Shown: one piece after another, positions 10,978-23,134 of the stretch
Numbering within the stretch: the first letter of the stretch is position 1
Layout of the letters: each line of letters opens with the position of its first letter
Assembly (NCBI GenBank): GCA_024345305.1
Contig: BRON01000001.1
Location: 2,604,001 to 2,668,000, forward strand
Reading direction: 5' to 3'
DNA length: 64,000 nucleotides
Source: Mrakia gelida
Lineage: Eukaryota > Basidiomycota > Tremellomycetes > Cystofilobasidiales > Mrakiaceae
The notes under the pieces: model-generated
What the model was told of the DNA's origin: nothing
Database searches by the model: none
What the model saw: the letters and a program-made list of their open reading frames with translations, nothing else
Position numbers and translations under genes: made by a program

Positions 10978-12233
10978 TTCTGGTTTGACGAGGATGAACG
11001 CGATGTTGATCTCGTTGTTTTGCGTCGCGTTGCTGGTCGCTGTGTGCTTTATTGTGTTGTGATGCTCTGCTTGTTTTGACTCTGCTATTCGACAGATCGG
11101 TTCCTTTCCTTCCTTTCTTCTCTACTGTGCTTTCGTTCTCCTTGGGTGGTGCTGGGACGACAGCGGGCGGGAGAGCGAACGGCTCAGCGCTTGAGACAGC
11201 CGCTGACCTTATCGCTTTCTTCCCTCCCTTTCTCCTTCCACCCCTCTTCGAATTTTCAGTTGGTTCCACGTCAAGGCTTGTGTGAGTACCTCTATCTATC
11301 TCTCAACCCATTTCGCTCTCGCTTCCAAACTGGCTCTCGTCCTCAAGCTCTCCCTCTCTTCGATGTTGACCTCTCTTTCGCCTTCTCTCGCTCTCGTCCC
11401 CCTCAGGTCGTTGCTGGAGTCGGATTCTTCACGGACTCGTACGATGTGTTTGCCATCTCGATTGTTTCGGCAATGCTCGGATTCGTCTTTAGTGTAGACC
11501 ACAAGTACGCCCTCTCTGCTAACCAGGATCTCGGGATCAAAGTTGCTACCCCCGTCGGTCAGTTCGCCTCTCTCTTCAGTCATTCTCTTCTTGTCTTCTC
11601 GAAGAACACGAGCTGATTGCAATATTTCACGCTTGTCAGGCACCTTTTTCAGTCAGCTTCTCTTCGGATGATGGCTCGCTGATGTTGCCAGAGGAAAGGA
11701 GATGTCGCGTCTCGATTCCCGAACCTCGCCGCTCCTCAGTCGTCCTTGCGTTTCCCCTCCTCAACCATCAACGCGTTCAGACACGATCATTATCAGTCCC
11801 ACAAATACACACAAACACGAGAGTTGAAACGAAAGAAAGAAGAAGGAGCGGTATAGAAAGGGGAGGGGACGATGCAGGGGAGGGAGCGACAAGATGAAGG
11901 GTAGAGAGATGTGGGAAACGTGGACGAGAGAGGGAGATGGGTGTGTGTGTGAACGAAAACATAAGAGATGATGGGGGAAGGGATGATATGAAGTGTAAGA
12001 AAAGGAAAAGAGGGAAGGGAGAACAAGAAAGACGATGAAGTTCGAGAGCGAAAGCAAAAACGGAATCTAACGAAGGCAAGAGAAAGAGAGGGAGTCCAAA
12101 CAAGAAGCGAACAAACGAAGAGGTGTAAAGGTAGAACATAGACTAGCCAAGATAGAGAATCACTGCAAGGAAAGGGGAAAGAAAGAAGAACAATGCAAAA
12201 GAAACGAACGCGACGCGACGAGGGCTCGTCACC
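10978..12233. other. Intergenic region between HPP and phosphodiesterase genes, holding the PHO84 fragment
   Basis: Both flanking genes end here. The only recognisable content is the phosphate-transporter pseudogene fragment at about 11100-11705, listed separately. From 11740 to 12230 the plus strand is A/G-rich with short CA runs, and no coding exon is seen. Confidence 0.6.
11100..11705 (+). pseudogene. Truncated duplicate of the phosphate transporter gene (introns retained)
   Basis: DNA-level copy of the intron 1 to exon 4 part of the phosphate transporter gene. It starts inside intron 1 (counterpart about 3540), includes exon 2, intron 2, exon 3 and intron 3, and fades out in exon 4 (counterpart about 4125). 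Exon 1 and the 3' three quarters of the gene are absent. Positions 11241-11482 match 3676-3917 base for base, including the whole 125-base intron. On both sides identity drops: exon 3 reads GFVFSVDHKY instead of GYVYRVDHKY, and intron 3 is largely different. A 3-base insertion near 11669 puts an in-frame TGA after QLLFG. Retained introns exclude a retrocopy. It cannot encode a transporter. Confidence 0.9.
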
Positions 12234-15200
12234 TCATCTCCTCCTCGCCGCCGAAAGATCGACCGACTCGGACCTCCTACTCGAGCCGCCGAGCCCCTTC
12301 TTTTTCGGCGACGTCCCGATATCCACTCCGCCCCTCTTCCCAGCCTTCATCGCCCTCCTGCCGGCCCCTCCGTCGGCTCGAAGCGTCGAAGTGGTTGAGG
12401 TCGACCCGTCGGACGAGACGTTGTCTTCCGATCCTAGTCCTTCAGCGAGGAGCGACTGGGGTAGCGTGAGAGGGAAGAGGGATCGGTAGACCGAGTTGGG
12501 TTCGCAGGGGATGGAGATGGAGGTGATGGCGGAGGAGATCGAGGTCGTTGGAGAGGAGGGAGGGATGGGAAGGGAGGGAGCGGTGGGATCTGACGTGAGT
12601 TGATGAAGGCGGTCTTCCCAGATGGCTCGGTTGTCTGAACAGTAGGCTACGTAGACCGAGAGTTCTGAAGGGAGAACGAGAAGAACAAGCGCAGATGAGC
12701 TCGTGCTCGAGAGGGGAAGAGGAGGAGGGACGAAGACGCGTCGCAAACTCACGAGGCATCACCGTCGCCGAGGCGCTGAAGAGAGGGTACACAAAGAGAT
12801 CGAGGAAACCGAGTTGACCTTTCGCCTGGAGAGCAGCATCGGCGTTCTTGACGACCGAGACGGGGAGTTGAAGACCTGACTCGAGTTCCGCCTGGTTCGT
12901 CCATTCCTCGAGCAGAACCGTCGACCAGTGCTTCGAGACTTCGTGAGGTCGAGTCTGCGGACGAGAAAGGATCAGAAGCAGACATCAGTTCGAGAAGCGA
13001 AGGGTGAAGAGCCAAACAGCGAGAAGAGACTCACAGGATTGGAGATGTCCGCGCACTTCAAAATCGCCTGACAGATCCGAACTCGATCCGTCTTCACCAA
13101 CTCCTCCTCGCTGACCAAACTCCCTGCGTCCGACGTGACTTCTACTCCGCTCTCCTTCTCAGCCGCCAACCTCTCTCCCAGCTCGACGAGCTCTCGAATC
13201 CAACCGAAATGCATCGCCATGTCCGTCGCGAGGATGCTGGAGAAGAGGATCGTCCTGAAGTCCGTCCAGTCGATCGAAGTCGAAGATGATGAGGTAGGGA
13301 AGATGGGAGGAGGGTGCGATACGTCGGAGAGCGGAGGTGTGAGAGGAGGAGAGCTGCTGGTGGAGGAGCGTTGGCGTTGGTGGTGGGCGAAGGAGGGATC
13401 GGCAGCGGCGGGAGGTGGGAAGAGGAAGTCGAAGCCGTGTTTGCGAAGGAGGGAAGTGATGAGCATGCAGTGCATGTTCTCGAGGACCGAGGAGTCGGAG
13501 TAGACCTGGGAGATGGGAGTTTTGGCGTTTTTCTGGGGACGGGAAGGAAGAGGAGCAGGTCAGCGCGTCGAAAGGGAGGAGTGCGCGTCGAGCGTTGAGC
13601 ACGGGCACAAGCCGACTTCGAGCGCGCGTGTAAGCAGGACTGTGAATGAACTGACTCACCATGAAGACGTTCGATAAGCCAGGATGAGCGACATCGTGTC
13701 CGATCGCAGCCACCATCAGAGCGAAGACGTCCTGAGGTCGAAGGATCTCTCTCGCCCTCTCCTCCCTCCCGTTCGCTCCCGCGACTGGTGACCGCTTCCA
13801 AGGCTCCTCCGATCGTCCGGGACGGGTCGTAAGAAGATATTCGAACGAAGGAACGACTCCGATGGCGGCGAGGAACGAGTAGGAAGCTTGAAGGACGTCG
13901 ACGGCGTGTTTCCAGTTGTGGTAAGGGTTGGGAGCGTGGTAGATGGACTGGACGCAGAAGAGTAGCCGTTGTATTTGATCTGAAGAGCGAGGAGGATAGG
14001 ATTAGGGTCAGGCGAGAAGTTTGGGAGACGGGTGGACGTTGCGAGACTCGAGAAGAGACGCGACTCACCGAGAGGGATGTCGAGTTCCCAAAGTCCTTCC
14101 ATCGAGAGAGTCGCCTCGAAGAGGATACAGGCGCAGTGGTAAAGGTCGTCGACCGAGAGTTTGTGAGGTTGGAAGTTCCAGGTGCTCATCTCGCGAATCA
14201 ACTCCATCCGACGAGTCTCGCCGAGAGGGCTGCAGAAGAAGGAGAAGATGCGAGTCAGCGAGACGACGCGTGAACTGACTGAAATGGATGCAGAACAGGA
14301 GGTGAAAGAACGAGACTGACCTAGGAGACCCTTCTCTCGTCCCATCTATCGCACTCCTCGTCTGCGTGTGCATCTCGCTCAACACCTCAGCTAGCACCGT
14401 GTCCTCCTCAGCCTGATCTCCTCCCTCGTCCATCCCAACGTCCAGCCCGTCCTCCTCCATCCTCTGAGCCCTCTCCAGCGCCAAAGCCAACCCTCCAGTA
14501 TCCACACTCGCTCGTCGAGGTCCTGCCGGGTCGGCGGCGCACACGCTCGAGAAGCTCGACGAGGCTGTTGGCGTCGTCGGCGAATCCGAGAACTGAAAAG
14601 CCTTGAACGACGACGGCGGTGGGAGACCTTGAGTGCGAGAGACCTTGGGAGTAGACGGAGAAGTGGGTATCGGTGTGAAGGAGGAGAAAGGAGGTGATGG
14701 TGGAGTGTCGGGCGGAGAGGTGAGATGGGAAAGAGGGTGATGGGAGGAGGAGGAGGAGTGCGGGTCGATGCCGACGCGTGGCTGAGATCGAGAACGAGGA
14801 GGAGGAGGAGAGTCGAAGCTGAAAGATCCAAAGTGCTGCCGATGGGTTGATAGGGCCTGTAGATGGAGAAGAGAATAGATAGGACGTCAGTGAAGGGAGT
14901 GGGGAAGAGGACGAAACGTCTTCCGACGAAGAGGTGGTCGCGACGAACCTGTTGAAGCTGCTCGATGGTTGCCGAGGCTTCATCAAAGGGGGGATGGATA
15001 ACAGCGTCGGCTCCTGCTCTTCTGCAGCGTTGGATAGCTTCCGGGGAGAGGTTGGGGTTGGCGGAGTAAGCTGTGCGAAACGAGGGGAGGGAGGAAGACG
15101 CGTCGATGAGTCTCAGATCGGGAGGAGGAAAAGCGAGCGTCTTGCAGAACTTACCAGCTACGACAACCTCCTTTCCCCATCCACCTCTCTTCCGTTCGAC

Positions 15201-16528
15201 ATCCTCAATCACCGCCAGAGCTTCGACGAACGTCCTCTCCCACTCCTTCTCTCCCACTTCGTGCTCGAGATCGAAGCAGATCGAGCTGGGCGTCTTCCCA
15301 CTCTCCTTGATCAGTTTTGCCGTTGCGAGGGTGGAAGGAGCGAGGTCGTTGAGAGGGAGTAAGAGGATGAAGGCTTGGGAGAGTTGGGCGGTGGGAGAGC
15401 GTGACCGTGCGACGGGAGGTGGGGGTAGTGGTGATATCGCAGCGAGGGAGAACGACTGGTGGAAGTGGGAGGAGGCGAGGGTTGGAGTTGGAGAGGTTGG
15501 TGTTGGTGGTAGAGGGCTGGCCAGGGAGATATGGGATTGGATCTGAGAGGTTGTTCGGAGAGTAGAAACTGTGAAAGATGGTCAAACAGCGAAGAGAGAC
15601 AAAAGGAAAAGGACGAGGTCAGCGAAGTCAAAGGGCTGAAAGTCAATTCATCAGGCAGGAGCGCGATCGATTCCCTGTTCCAACCCTTCTTCTTCCTTCG
15701 CTGCTCTTCTGCCAAACCACGAGAGCCAAGGTATCCCTGTAGCTTGTACAAGGGAATTCTCCGCTTCGATACGATGGGGAAAAGGATTGGAAGTCGAGGG
15801 GAAGAGGAGGGAGGGAGGTCGAGAGCAGGCGACCTCCGAACGCAACCTGTTCGGTTCCCAAGACTTCTGTCTCTGCTGCCAACTCCGCTTTATCGACTGC
15901 TGATGAAGTGCGACGAAGGTGTGCCTGAGTAGATACTCGCTTCGTGCTCGAGATGAAGGAACTCGTATGGGGAATCGGGTAGATAAAAGGTTTGGCGAGA
16001 CGATCGCCTCCTTCTGCTCGGATAGTCTCGCACGAGCGACCGGAAGAAGCGAAGGGAGGGAAAGATAGCAAAGAACGACGTACCAGGGATGCCAGCTTCT
16101 CGAAGCAGATCGATCAAATTCTCCGAGTATCCTGCTCTCGATCCTGACCAGGAGCCACCCTCTACTCTACTGGCTCCAGGTGTGTCGAGGGGAGGGAAGG
16201 AGGAGAGGAGAGCTGCCGTCGGAGGACCTCCTCCCAAGCTCTCGCTCGTCTTGGGTCTCGTTGTAGATCTCCTCCCTCCCGCCCTCTTCCCGGGCGAAGA
16301 GGGCCTCGAACCAAATCCTGGTACAGCTGGAGGGGAGAGCGTGGAAGTTGAAGATAGTTGGAGGTGAAGGGAAGGAGGAGGAGACGAGCTTGGGTCCCTG
16401 TACGGTTGGGCGAGTCCTCCGGAAATCGACTTCCTTCTATCGAAGATGGACGACGACGGAGGGAAGAGGGAGGAGGTCGAGGAAGACAAGGAAGGAGCTA
16501 CCACGAGGGCCGCTACGAACGCAGGCAT
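12234..16528 (-). CDS. Class I cyclic-nucleotide (cAMP) phosphodiesterase
   Basis: Hydrolyses 3',5'-cAMP to AMP, switching off cAMP/PKA signalling. Minus-strand exons give, in order: a Ser/Pro-rich N-terminus beginning MPAFVAALVVAPSL; a receiver-like segment (FILLLPLNDLAPSTLATAKL, SSICFDLEHEV, GWGKEVVVAAYSANPNLSPE, AGADAVIHPP); a disordered linker; and the PDEase I catalytic HD domain. The catalytic part shows STWNFQPHKLSVDDLY, PYHNWKHAVDV, the metal-binding VAAIGHDVAHPGLSN, ENMHCMLI, ATDMAMHFGW and LKCADISNP, then KHWSTVLLEEW and GFLDLFVYPLF. The HN, HD and second-Asp metal motifs are all present, so the enzyme should be active. A basic, Ser-rich tail ends at TGA 12234-12236. A low-complexity insert splits the HD domain after KHGFDF. 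The receiver-like call is weaker than the catalytic one; mammalian PDE8 is a known example of that pairing. Confidence 0.9.
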
Positions 16529-17861
16529 ACCGAAACCGGCCTCGTTTTGAGAGAGGGAGGGAAGGGGGGGGAGGGGAGGAGGAGGGGGGGAGAAGAGAGA
16601 GAGCTGAAGCTGATGGGAGGCAGGGAGGGATCGTCCGAGGGGGAGAGCGGAGTTGGGGAGGGATATCTCTTTCTCTTTCGGTGACTGTGTATAGGGGAGG
16701 GGGGAGGAGGTGGCCGAGAGGGAAGGGAGAGAGAGGAAACTTTTCGGGTGGTTGGAGGGTGGGGGAGAGGGAGGAGGAAGGAAGGGCTAGACTCAAACGC
16801 CTCGAAACGTGGCTGCCCTTCTCAACTGCTCTCTCTCCTGGCTTCCCGTTCTTACTCAGGAGGGATATTCAGGGCAACGGTTCATTCGGCTTTTTCGCAG
16901 AGTCAAAGATCGGGTAAGATCACTCTCCCAGCAGTCTAGAACCGTCCTCAGGGAAGAGCAAGGAGGCAAAAATGGGGGAGAGAGACGGAAGAAGTCAGAT
17001 TCCCGATTGATCGACGTTCGAAAGAGACATGCTGCTCCCTCCTGATTCCCTCGTGCTCCTCCTCCTCTTCTGAACTGTCCTTATGATCCTCCCTCGCCCA
17101 CCTCTGTTTCGGATCCGACTCAGTTCTTCGCTCTTCACCTTCTAAACTTTTTCCTCGCGCTGCTGCTACAACAGCCCCAACGAATCCAGACTGCGACACG
17201 TCGAAAAGCCGGCTGTGATCGATTGTTAGTTTTTCTCTCCTCCCTCACCCTCATCGCCCAACCTTCGCACCAACATGCTCGAGTACAAGATGGACAGTAT
17301 CTCACTCAGTGCTCGTCTTTGCACCACAGCTGAGTCGAGAGGGAGCGAGAAACACGAGCAACAGCGCTGAATCGAGAGACGCGTCGTCGAGCGAGAGCTC
17401 GAACCAAACTCGCCGTTCCTCATCCCCATCGAGCTCTTCCTCCAGCCGAACAAGGATGAACTTTAGCCCGAGACGGCTGCAGATACTTCGGAACTTCGGA
17501 ACTCGGGAAGGAAACAGAGGAGAGGAGGGACTTGCGAAAACAAACCCATCGACAGATCGCGACGCGTCGTCTGTTTTGAACTCTCGCTGCTCTCCTCCTC
17601 TCAGACCTTCGCCGCGAGACTCACCAGTCCAGAACTTCTACGTGCTCGCAGGAAGTATACTGCCAGAGACACTGCTCGAACAAAACACGGCCATCTAGAG
17701 AGAAGCCTTCTCGTCGTCAAATCCGTTTTCGATCCTCGAAACATCCGACGTTCGCGCAAAGCTTTCATAAAGAGGGTATAGAAGGGTTATAGGTGGATCA
17801 AAACTCGAGCAACACAACAACGGAACGAGACCCGAAAAAAAGAGAGTGGAAAAGATCAAAA
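16529..17861. other. Intergenic region upstream of the phosphodiesterase gene
   Basis: About 1.3 kb. From 16540 to 16770 the plus strand is almost pure G/A, that is, a long pyrimidine tract on the coding strand of the phosphodiesterase gene, presumably its leader and promoter. The remainder up to 17861 includes the 3' flank of the next minus gene. I see no exon I can support. Confidence 0.55.
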
Positions 17862-19717
17862 CTATTGCTGCTGCTTCATCTGCCTCGGCGACTTGATCTT
17901 GATCTTCGAGTCCGAGTGGGCTTTGTACTCTCCTCCCCTCGTCCCCTCCTCCTCGTCTTCCGCTTTCCTCAGCGCGACCTGACTGCCCCACCCCCTCTCA
18001 CTGTCCCCCTCTCCATTCATCTCGCTGATGCTGTCCAGATCCGTGTCTCTTCCGCTCCTAGTGAGGTCCAGCTGAGGCATCGAGTCCATGATGATCGTCT
18101 CTGTGTGAACGGTGATTCCTCCTCCTCGAGTTGTCGTATTGGCGTTGTTGGAGGAGATGTTGAAGCGGGAGGTGTTGGTGGAGGATTGAGGGATGAGATG
18201 CCAGGCTCGGAGGACGTCGGCTGTAGCGAGAGGGGGAGAGGAGAGAAGAGGGTCAGCGAGGACGAGAACGAAGACGCGAGTCGAGCTCGACGAACGAACC
18301 CTGAGAGCCGAAGATGAAAAAGACAGCGACTCCGATAGCATCTATGCTGAAGTCTCCTGCGAAGGCGGTGAAGTCCCCTTGGGTCACGATCGCACAGCTG
18401 TTCGAGGGGAGGAAGAGGGGTCGAGCGCGACGCGTCAGGATCGAATCGAAACAAAGGATTGTAGGAAACCGTTCCCGACGGGGACGGGGCGACTCGCATC
18501 AAAGCGAGAATGACACAAAGTCCAAAGAGTCCCAACCTGAAGATGAGAGGAAGGGACGCTCCACCGAGCTTGAAAGACGACCTCGTCGATGATTGGCCAG
18601 GGATTGCTGTCGACCTCTTGCGGAACGATCTGAGGTCGAAGAATTGACGACAGAGGATGACTGCGATAGTAATCTCAAGGAGGATGGTGATGACGGTGAT
18701 GATGGCTGAATATAAAAGGGAGGAGGCTGGGTCAGAAGAGACGAAACGAGGATCGAGCGACGGACGACCTGCTCGCTTTCGTTTTGAACGCACCAGTGAT
18801 GATCGTTGCAGCTGATCGAGCAGAATAGATACGAAGGTCAGCTGAGCATTCGAGCATGTGGATGGAAAAGGAGGGAGGAGGTTCACAAACCGTCGAGAAG
18901 AGATTCTGAGTCGATCGACTGGAAACAAGACGCGTCGAGGAGATCAGGTCAGCGCCGCGTCGTACTGACACCATCACTAGAGCGAGAGAGTTTGCGCTCA
19001 CACAGTACAAAACGGCTTTGAACACCTTCGACCTATCATGGAGTCCGACGGCCAAGCTGGCGATGGTGAAGGCGATCCACGCGATCCACGGCGAGGCGAG
19101 GAGGTAGATGGTGAGGGCTCGAGAGTCGCAGAAAGCCGTGAGATGTCCCTTTGAAGCGACGATTCGAATGACGATCTGCGTGAGAGTACGAGGGAGGTAG
19201 CAGGTGAGACAGAGTCCTTGTAGCAAGGAAAGAAGCGAGGTGGAACTCACGCGAAGCACTACATTCAACGCTGCTACCGCTTGAGCTGAGGAGGTCCCAA
19301 TCACGATCGATGCGTTCGCGAGACAAACTCCAAACTTGAGGTCCTCGTCTGGTTTCGTCAACTCTCCGGAGATGAAGCTGAGAAAGGGAGGAAGGAAGGA
19401 AAGGAAGGTCAGCTTTACCGCTTGACAGTTTTGATCTGTTTCTCCGGCCCGTCGTCCCCTCCTTCTCTTCCTCCTTCTTCTCTTGAACCAAGCAGGACTC
19501 ACAGAATACTCATTCCTATTGAGACGGTCATGAAGATCGCTATCAGGTTGCTGATCGTTCCATCTCGTTTGGCTCGGTTGCTGAGGAAGGTAAACAGGAG
19601 GACCCCGAGGGAAAGGAAGGCGACGAGCTGCAGAGAGAAGTAGCTGGCCAGTACAGGTTTCGACCGCGAGTAAGTGCGTAAGGAGGGTGCCACAGTATCG
19701 ACGGCGAAAGAGAGCAT
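17862..19717 (-). CDS. Seven-transmembrane protein A (GPCR-like, basidiomycete family)
   Basis: Probably a plasma-membrane receptor-like protein; the ligand is unknown. Exon 1 is 19503-19717, exon 2 is 19251-19377, and exon 3 starts at 19175. The protein begins MLSFAVDTVAPSL. Hydrophobic segments follow in receptor-like spacing: YFSLQLVAFLSLGVLLFTFL, LIAIFMTVSIGMSILFI, FGVCLANASIVIGTSSAQ, LTIYLLASPWIAWIAFTIAS, ITVITILLEITIAVILC, LPLIFRLGLFGLCVILAL and FSIDAIGVAVFFIFG. A cytosolic tail of about 100 residues contains GWGSQVALRK and ends KQQQ at 17862. Both that tail motif and the core are shared with the second copy at 33.3-35.2 kb. It lacks features that would make it an STE3 pheromone receptor. 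GPCR function is an inference from the topology. Short exons around SIDSESLLD use a less usual GTGCGT donor. Confidence 0.78.
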
Positions 19718-20737
19718 CGTCGATCGAGGAGGTTGAGGGGTGGAAGCGTAGAAGGAAGAAAGGAAGGAAGGAAGCGAAGAGAACGTTGAGGGGGGATCGA
19801 AGGTCGTCGTGGGAGTTGAACGTCAACGGGAAGGAAGCTTCTTGACGATCCTACGGTTCTGTCTCGGGACTTCGGGTGCTTTGGATTGTGTGCAGAGAGG
19901 GGAAAGGCGGAGATTTCTAGGTAGAAAATAGAGCTGGAGGCGAGGGGAGGTTTTGGAGCGAGGGAGGGAAGTCAAAGGGGGAGCGAGAGTTCGAGGGAGC
20001 TTGGGCCATCTCGGATCAGTCCTTCGCGTGAGCATGGTATGAAGAGAGACGTGCATGTTGGAGATCCGGAAGGGTTCAAGAGTCCACAGAACGTGTCGGA
20101 AGTTCTCGTGGCAAGATCGTGGAGAGGAGATGAAGGAAGCGAAGAGAGGTCGACTCAGGAGGCCTTCCCTCCTTGCTCCGGCACCTGAAAAGTTTGAACA
20201 GGATCAGGGACAGGAAGGGAAGGCTTTTGATCCAGAGTTGAGGTCGAAGGGTGGCGACCATTCAGTTGGAAGAGAGGGGAGAGAGCTGCGATCGATGGAA
20301 GGCGTTTGGGGGAGGTCGAGAGAGTTGGGAGGAAGGAAGGAGAAAAAGGTGAGCTCGCAAGAATCGACCTCGACCTTCCTCTCCGCCTCCCTTCGTCTCC
20401 CCTCGGGCAGATATTCAGAGATTTCGTGCCAGACTCTTCGTCTCCTACACTGGTATTCTGTATGATCTCACTCGACATTTTTGCGAGCGATGAGAGGCGC
20501 TTTGAGCGGGAAGGAACGCAGTCCACTCCCCTCGCAGCTCGAGGGAAGCGGTTTCGACTCTCCAGCTCACCTTCTCTCTCCTCTGCCAATCTCTTCACTT
20601 CTCCCTCTCCGGCTCTTAGAACTCGCTGTTCAACAAGCACACCTCCTCTTTGAAAGAAGAATGCAGGTAATCGAACTCATATAACAAGCAGAGGGTACAA
20701 ATCGATGAAAAGCAGCGACCAGCGACGCGTTCGTTTC
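19718..20737. other. Intergenic region between 7TM protein A and the DUF6534 gene
   Basis: About 1 kb. A minus-strand frame of 107 codons starts at 20476 (MSSEIIQNTSVGDEE) after an A-rich context, but it is Ser/Pro low-complexity and has no homology I recognise, so it is not called. Nothing else is supported. Confidence 0.5.
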
Positions 20738-22532
20738 CTAAACAAGACGATCCGACGTCGCTTTGCTCTGTCTCGGAGCGCTCTCGAGCCTCTCCTCTTC
20801 GCTCCACCCCTTCTCCATGGTCGAGGACCGTTCCAGGTCGTATGCATCGTTCGGGCAAGAGTTGGCATCCTTCGAAAGACAGGAAGAGAGACGGCAAGTC
20901 AGCGCTTTCGTCTTCCCGAAAAACATCGCTCGGTCAAAAAAGCTGCTCACCCTGGGCTCAGGAGTACGAGGCATGCCTCCTGATCTTGAGAGCGTAGCGT
21001 GTCCGACTGTCGGTGAGAGTGGTGGTTGAGTAGGAAGATCCGTGGGCTCGAAGTCGTCGAGATCGCGTCGAATACTCGCGCGACTGCAAATCAAAACAAG
21101 CAATCGTCGCGTCAGAGCAAGCTTCCCCCGCGTATAAGATTGGCGTTCTCGCTGACCTGTTGAGCAAATGAAGCACTGATAGGGAAGCCAGATTCCCCTC
21201 TGCGAAGCTGCCGATGAAAAACACCTTCCCACCTGGATCTGCGACGTACGAGACCAGGAAGAAGAAGGCTGCCATCAAGGGAAGGATCTGGGCTTCGCAG
21301 GTGAAGTGGATGAGGGAGGAGATGATGGTGTCGGTCCTCCTCCAGCCGTTCCGAGATCGATGGAGGAAGAAGACGACTGACGGGGAGAACGAGGAGAAGA
21401 GGTTCAGCGACTCGAGGCGAGAGAGCGGTAGTTCGAAGCGCGACTGAAGACTCACTCGAAGAGGTGATAAGAAAGTCGCAGCTGAAGGTCATCGCTTTCC
21501 ACGATATAGCGATGTTGATGAGGGTCTGAAAGGCCCCGAAGTCGACCTGAAGAGCGAGGGAAAAGAAGTCAGCTCGACGGACGCGTCGATCCACGACGAG
21601 GGAAGAGAGAGGTCGTACTCCTTCCGAATCTGATGGCCCAGACCGCTGTTGAGCGGGGCAAATAGTGAGAGTCAGTCAGTTTCATCACTCGTTTCAGAAG
21701 CATCAGGAGAGGTCGAAACTCACAACAACGTTCGACAAAACAGCCGTCAAAACTCCGGATCCAACTCCTCCGAGTGAAAAGAGGAAGAGCACGCCAAGGA
21801 GGATGGGAGACTTCGATAACTTGTAGACTCTATCTAGGAAGAAGACCTGAGCTAAGCCTGTTGCGAAGGTCTCGAAGACCAGGATCGAGATCATTTGGAA
21901 AAGGAAAGAGAGCGCGTCCGTTTCAGTTTCGGACGCCTTCGAACGGGAGGAGAGTGCTTCTCCAGAGACCCCACAGAAACACTCACATACTCCACCCCAA
22001 ACATATCCCAATCTCCAGCATACACTACGAAGACTCTGATGTTCAGCGCTATCACCGTCGCTGTCTGAGCTCTGCGAAACGAGGACCAAGCTTCAGCCTC
22101 AGTCGTCGTCCGACGAGGGCTTCGAAGCGAGGCTGACACGAAGTACTTACACGTTCAGGAGCACGAGCAGCGTCACCAGCGTTTTGATGATCGTACGATC
22201 TTCCTTGAATGTCGAGCTAAGAGGGAAAATTATAGGAGGGGGGAGGAAGTTCCGGTCAGCTCGATCGACTTCAACCCTCCCGTCCCTCCCTCCGGCCCTC
22301 ACTCCTCTCTCGAGCTCACAAGTACGTCCAACCCTGTCAGAACAGAACGATGGTCAGCTCAAGCCCATCACAAGAGAGGGAACTTTCACTCACTGCAACC
22401 ATCAAAATCCCAAAGAGCGCAGAGTCGAGGTTGTTGGCAAACTGAATGGGCGAGAGAAACCGAACTCGATTGGCTTCGACGACGCGAGCGATCTCTGTGC
22501 TTGCTTCGCACAACGTTGAGGAGTTGGACATC
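20738..22532 (-). CDS. DUF6534-type fungal multi-pass membrane protein
   Basis: A basidiomycete membrane-protein family of unknown function, typically with seven helices. The chosen start is the ATG at 22530-22532 (MSNSSTLCEASTEI), after a pyrimidine-rich leader. Exons give FANNLDSALFGILMV, a segment TIIKTLVTLLVLLNV, AQTATVIALNIRVFVVYAGD, FETFATGLAQVFFLDRVYKL, ILLGVLFLFSLGGVGSGVLT and VDFGAFQTLINIAISWKAMT. Next comes the DUF6534 signature region: LHRSRNGWRRTDTIISSLI followed by a last pair of helices and NLASLSVLHLLNSRASI. The LxxSRxGxxRTDxxI block and the final NxLxxLNxR-like stretch are what identify the family. A cytosolic tail of about 80 residues is Pro/Ser-rich then acidic and ends at TAG 20738-20740. 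Exons are short and the boundaries were read by eye, so internal junctions could shift by a few residues. Confidence 0.75.
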
Positions 22533-23134
22533 GCTGAAGACGAGGAGAGGATGAAGGTGCTGGAGAAAGGAGAGAACTCGCTGATGAAGAGAAGGGAGGA
22601 GGAAGGGGGAAGCGAGCTTGGGGAGGTCGGGGGTGAAAGGGCAAAACGGGAGCATCCTGCTTCGCCGACGCGCTTGCCCTTTGGATCGAGTCTGAAACCA
22701 GCCGAATCAACCACTTGAGTTTCTAGTTTGTTTCCGATTGCTGGACCCGTCGGGCATCATGGTGATCCTCTTGTCTCGTCCTGAGCGGACGGGAGCAGTT
22801 GGGAGCCGAACGAGGGAGGGGAGGTGGGAGGAGAGAGGGAGGGAGGGACGAGACGCGAGCTCACCTCGAGTCTTTCACGTTCTCTCGTTGACGAGGCAGG
22901 AGGAAGGTTTTTTCGTCAAAAGTGTTTCTATCGTGAAGGAGTCGTAAAGAGAGAAATTGAGAAGGTTGGCTACGAGAGAGTGAGAACGAGAGTCAAAAGG
23001 GGAACCGAGAGAGGGGGCTGGCAGACACAAGAAGGTACAACGAACGGCGATTCCGAGGCGCGAGAAGAAAAACTGTGCGTCCATCCGAGGGGAAGAGAGA
23101 GAACGAACCAAATGAGGACCAGGTGCGGATTAGA
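22533..23134. other. Intergenic region upstream of the DUF6534 gene
   Basis: About 600 bases between two minus-strand genes. It holds the promoter of the DUF6534 gene on the left and the 3' flank of the GRDP gene on the right. No further gene is seen. Confidence 0.5.

Noticed and set aside
20155..20476. 107-codon minus-strand frame MSSEIIQNTSVGDEE as a small gene
   Set aside because: Low-complexity Ser/Pro composition, no recognisable family, no splice context, and open frames of this size are common in this TCG-rich sequence.
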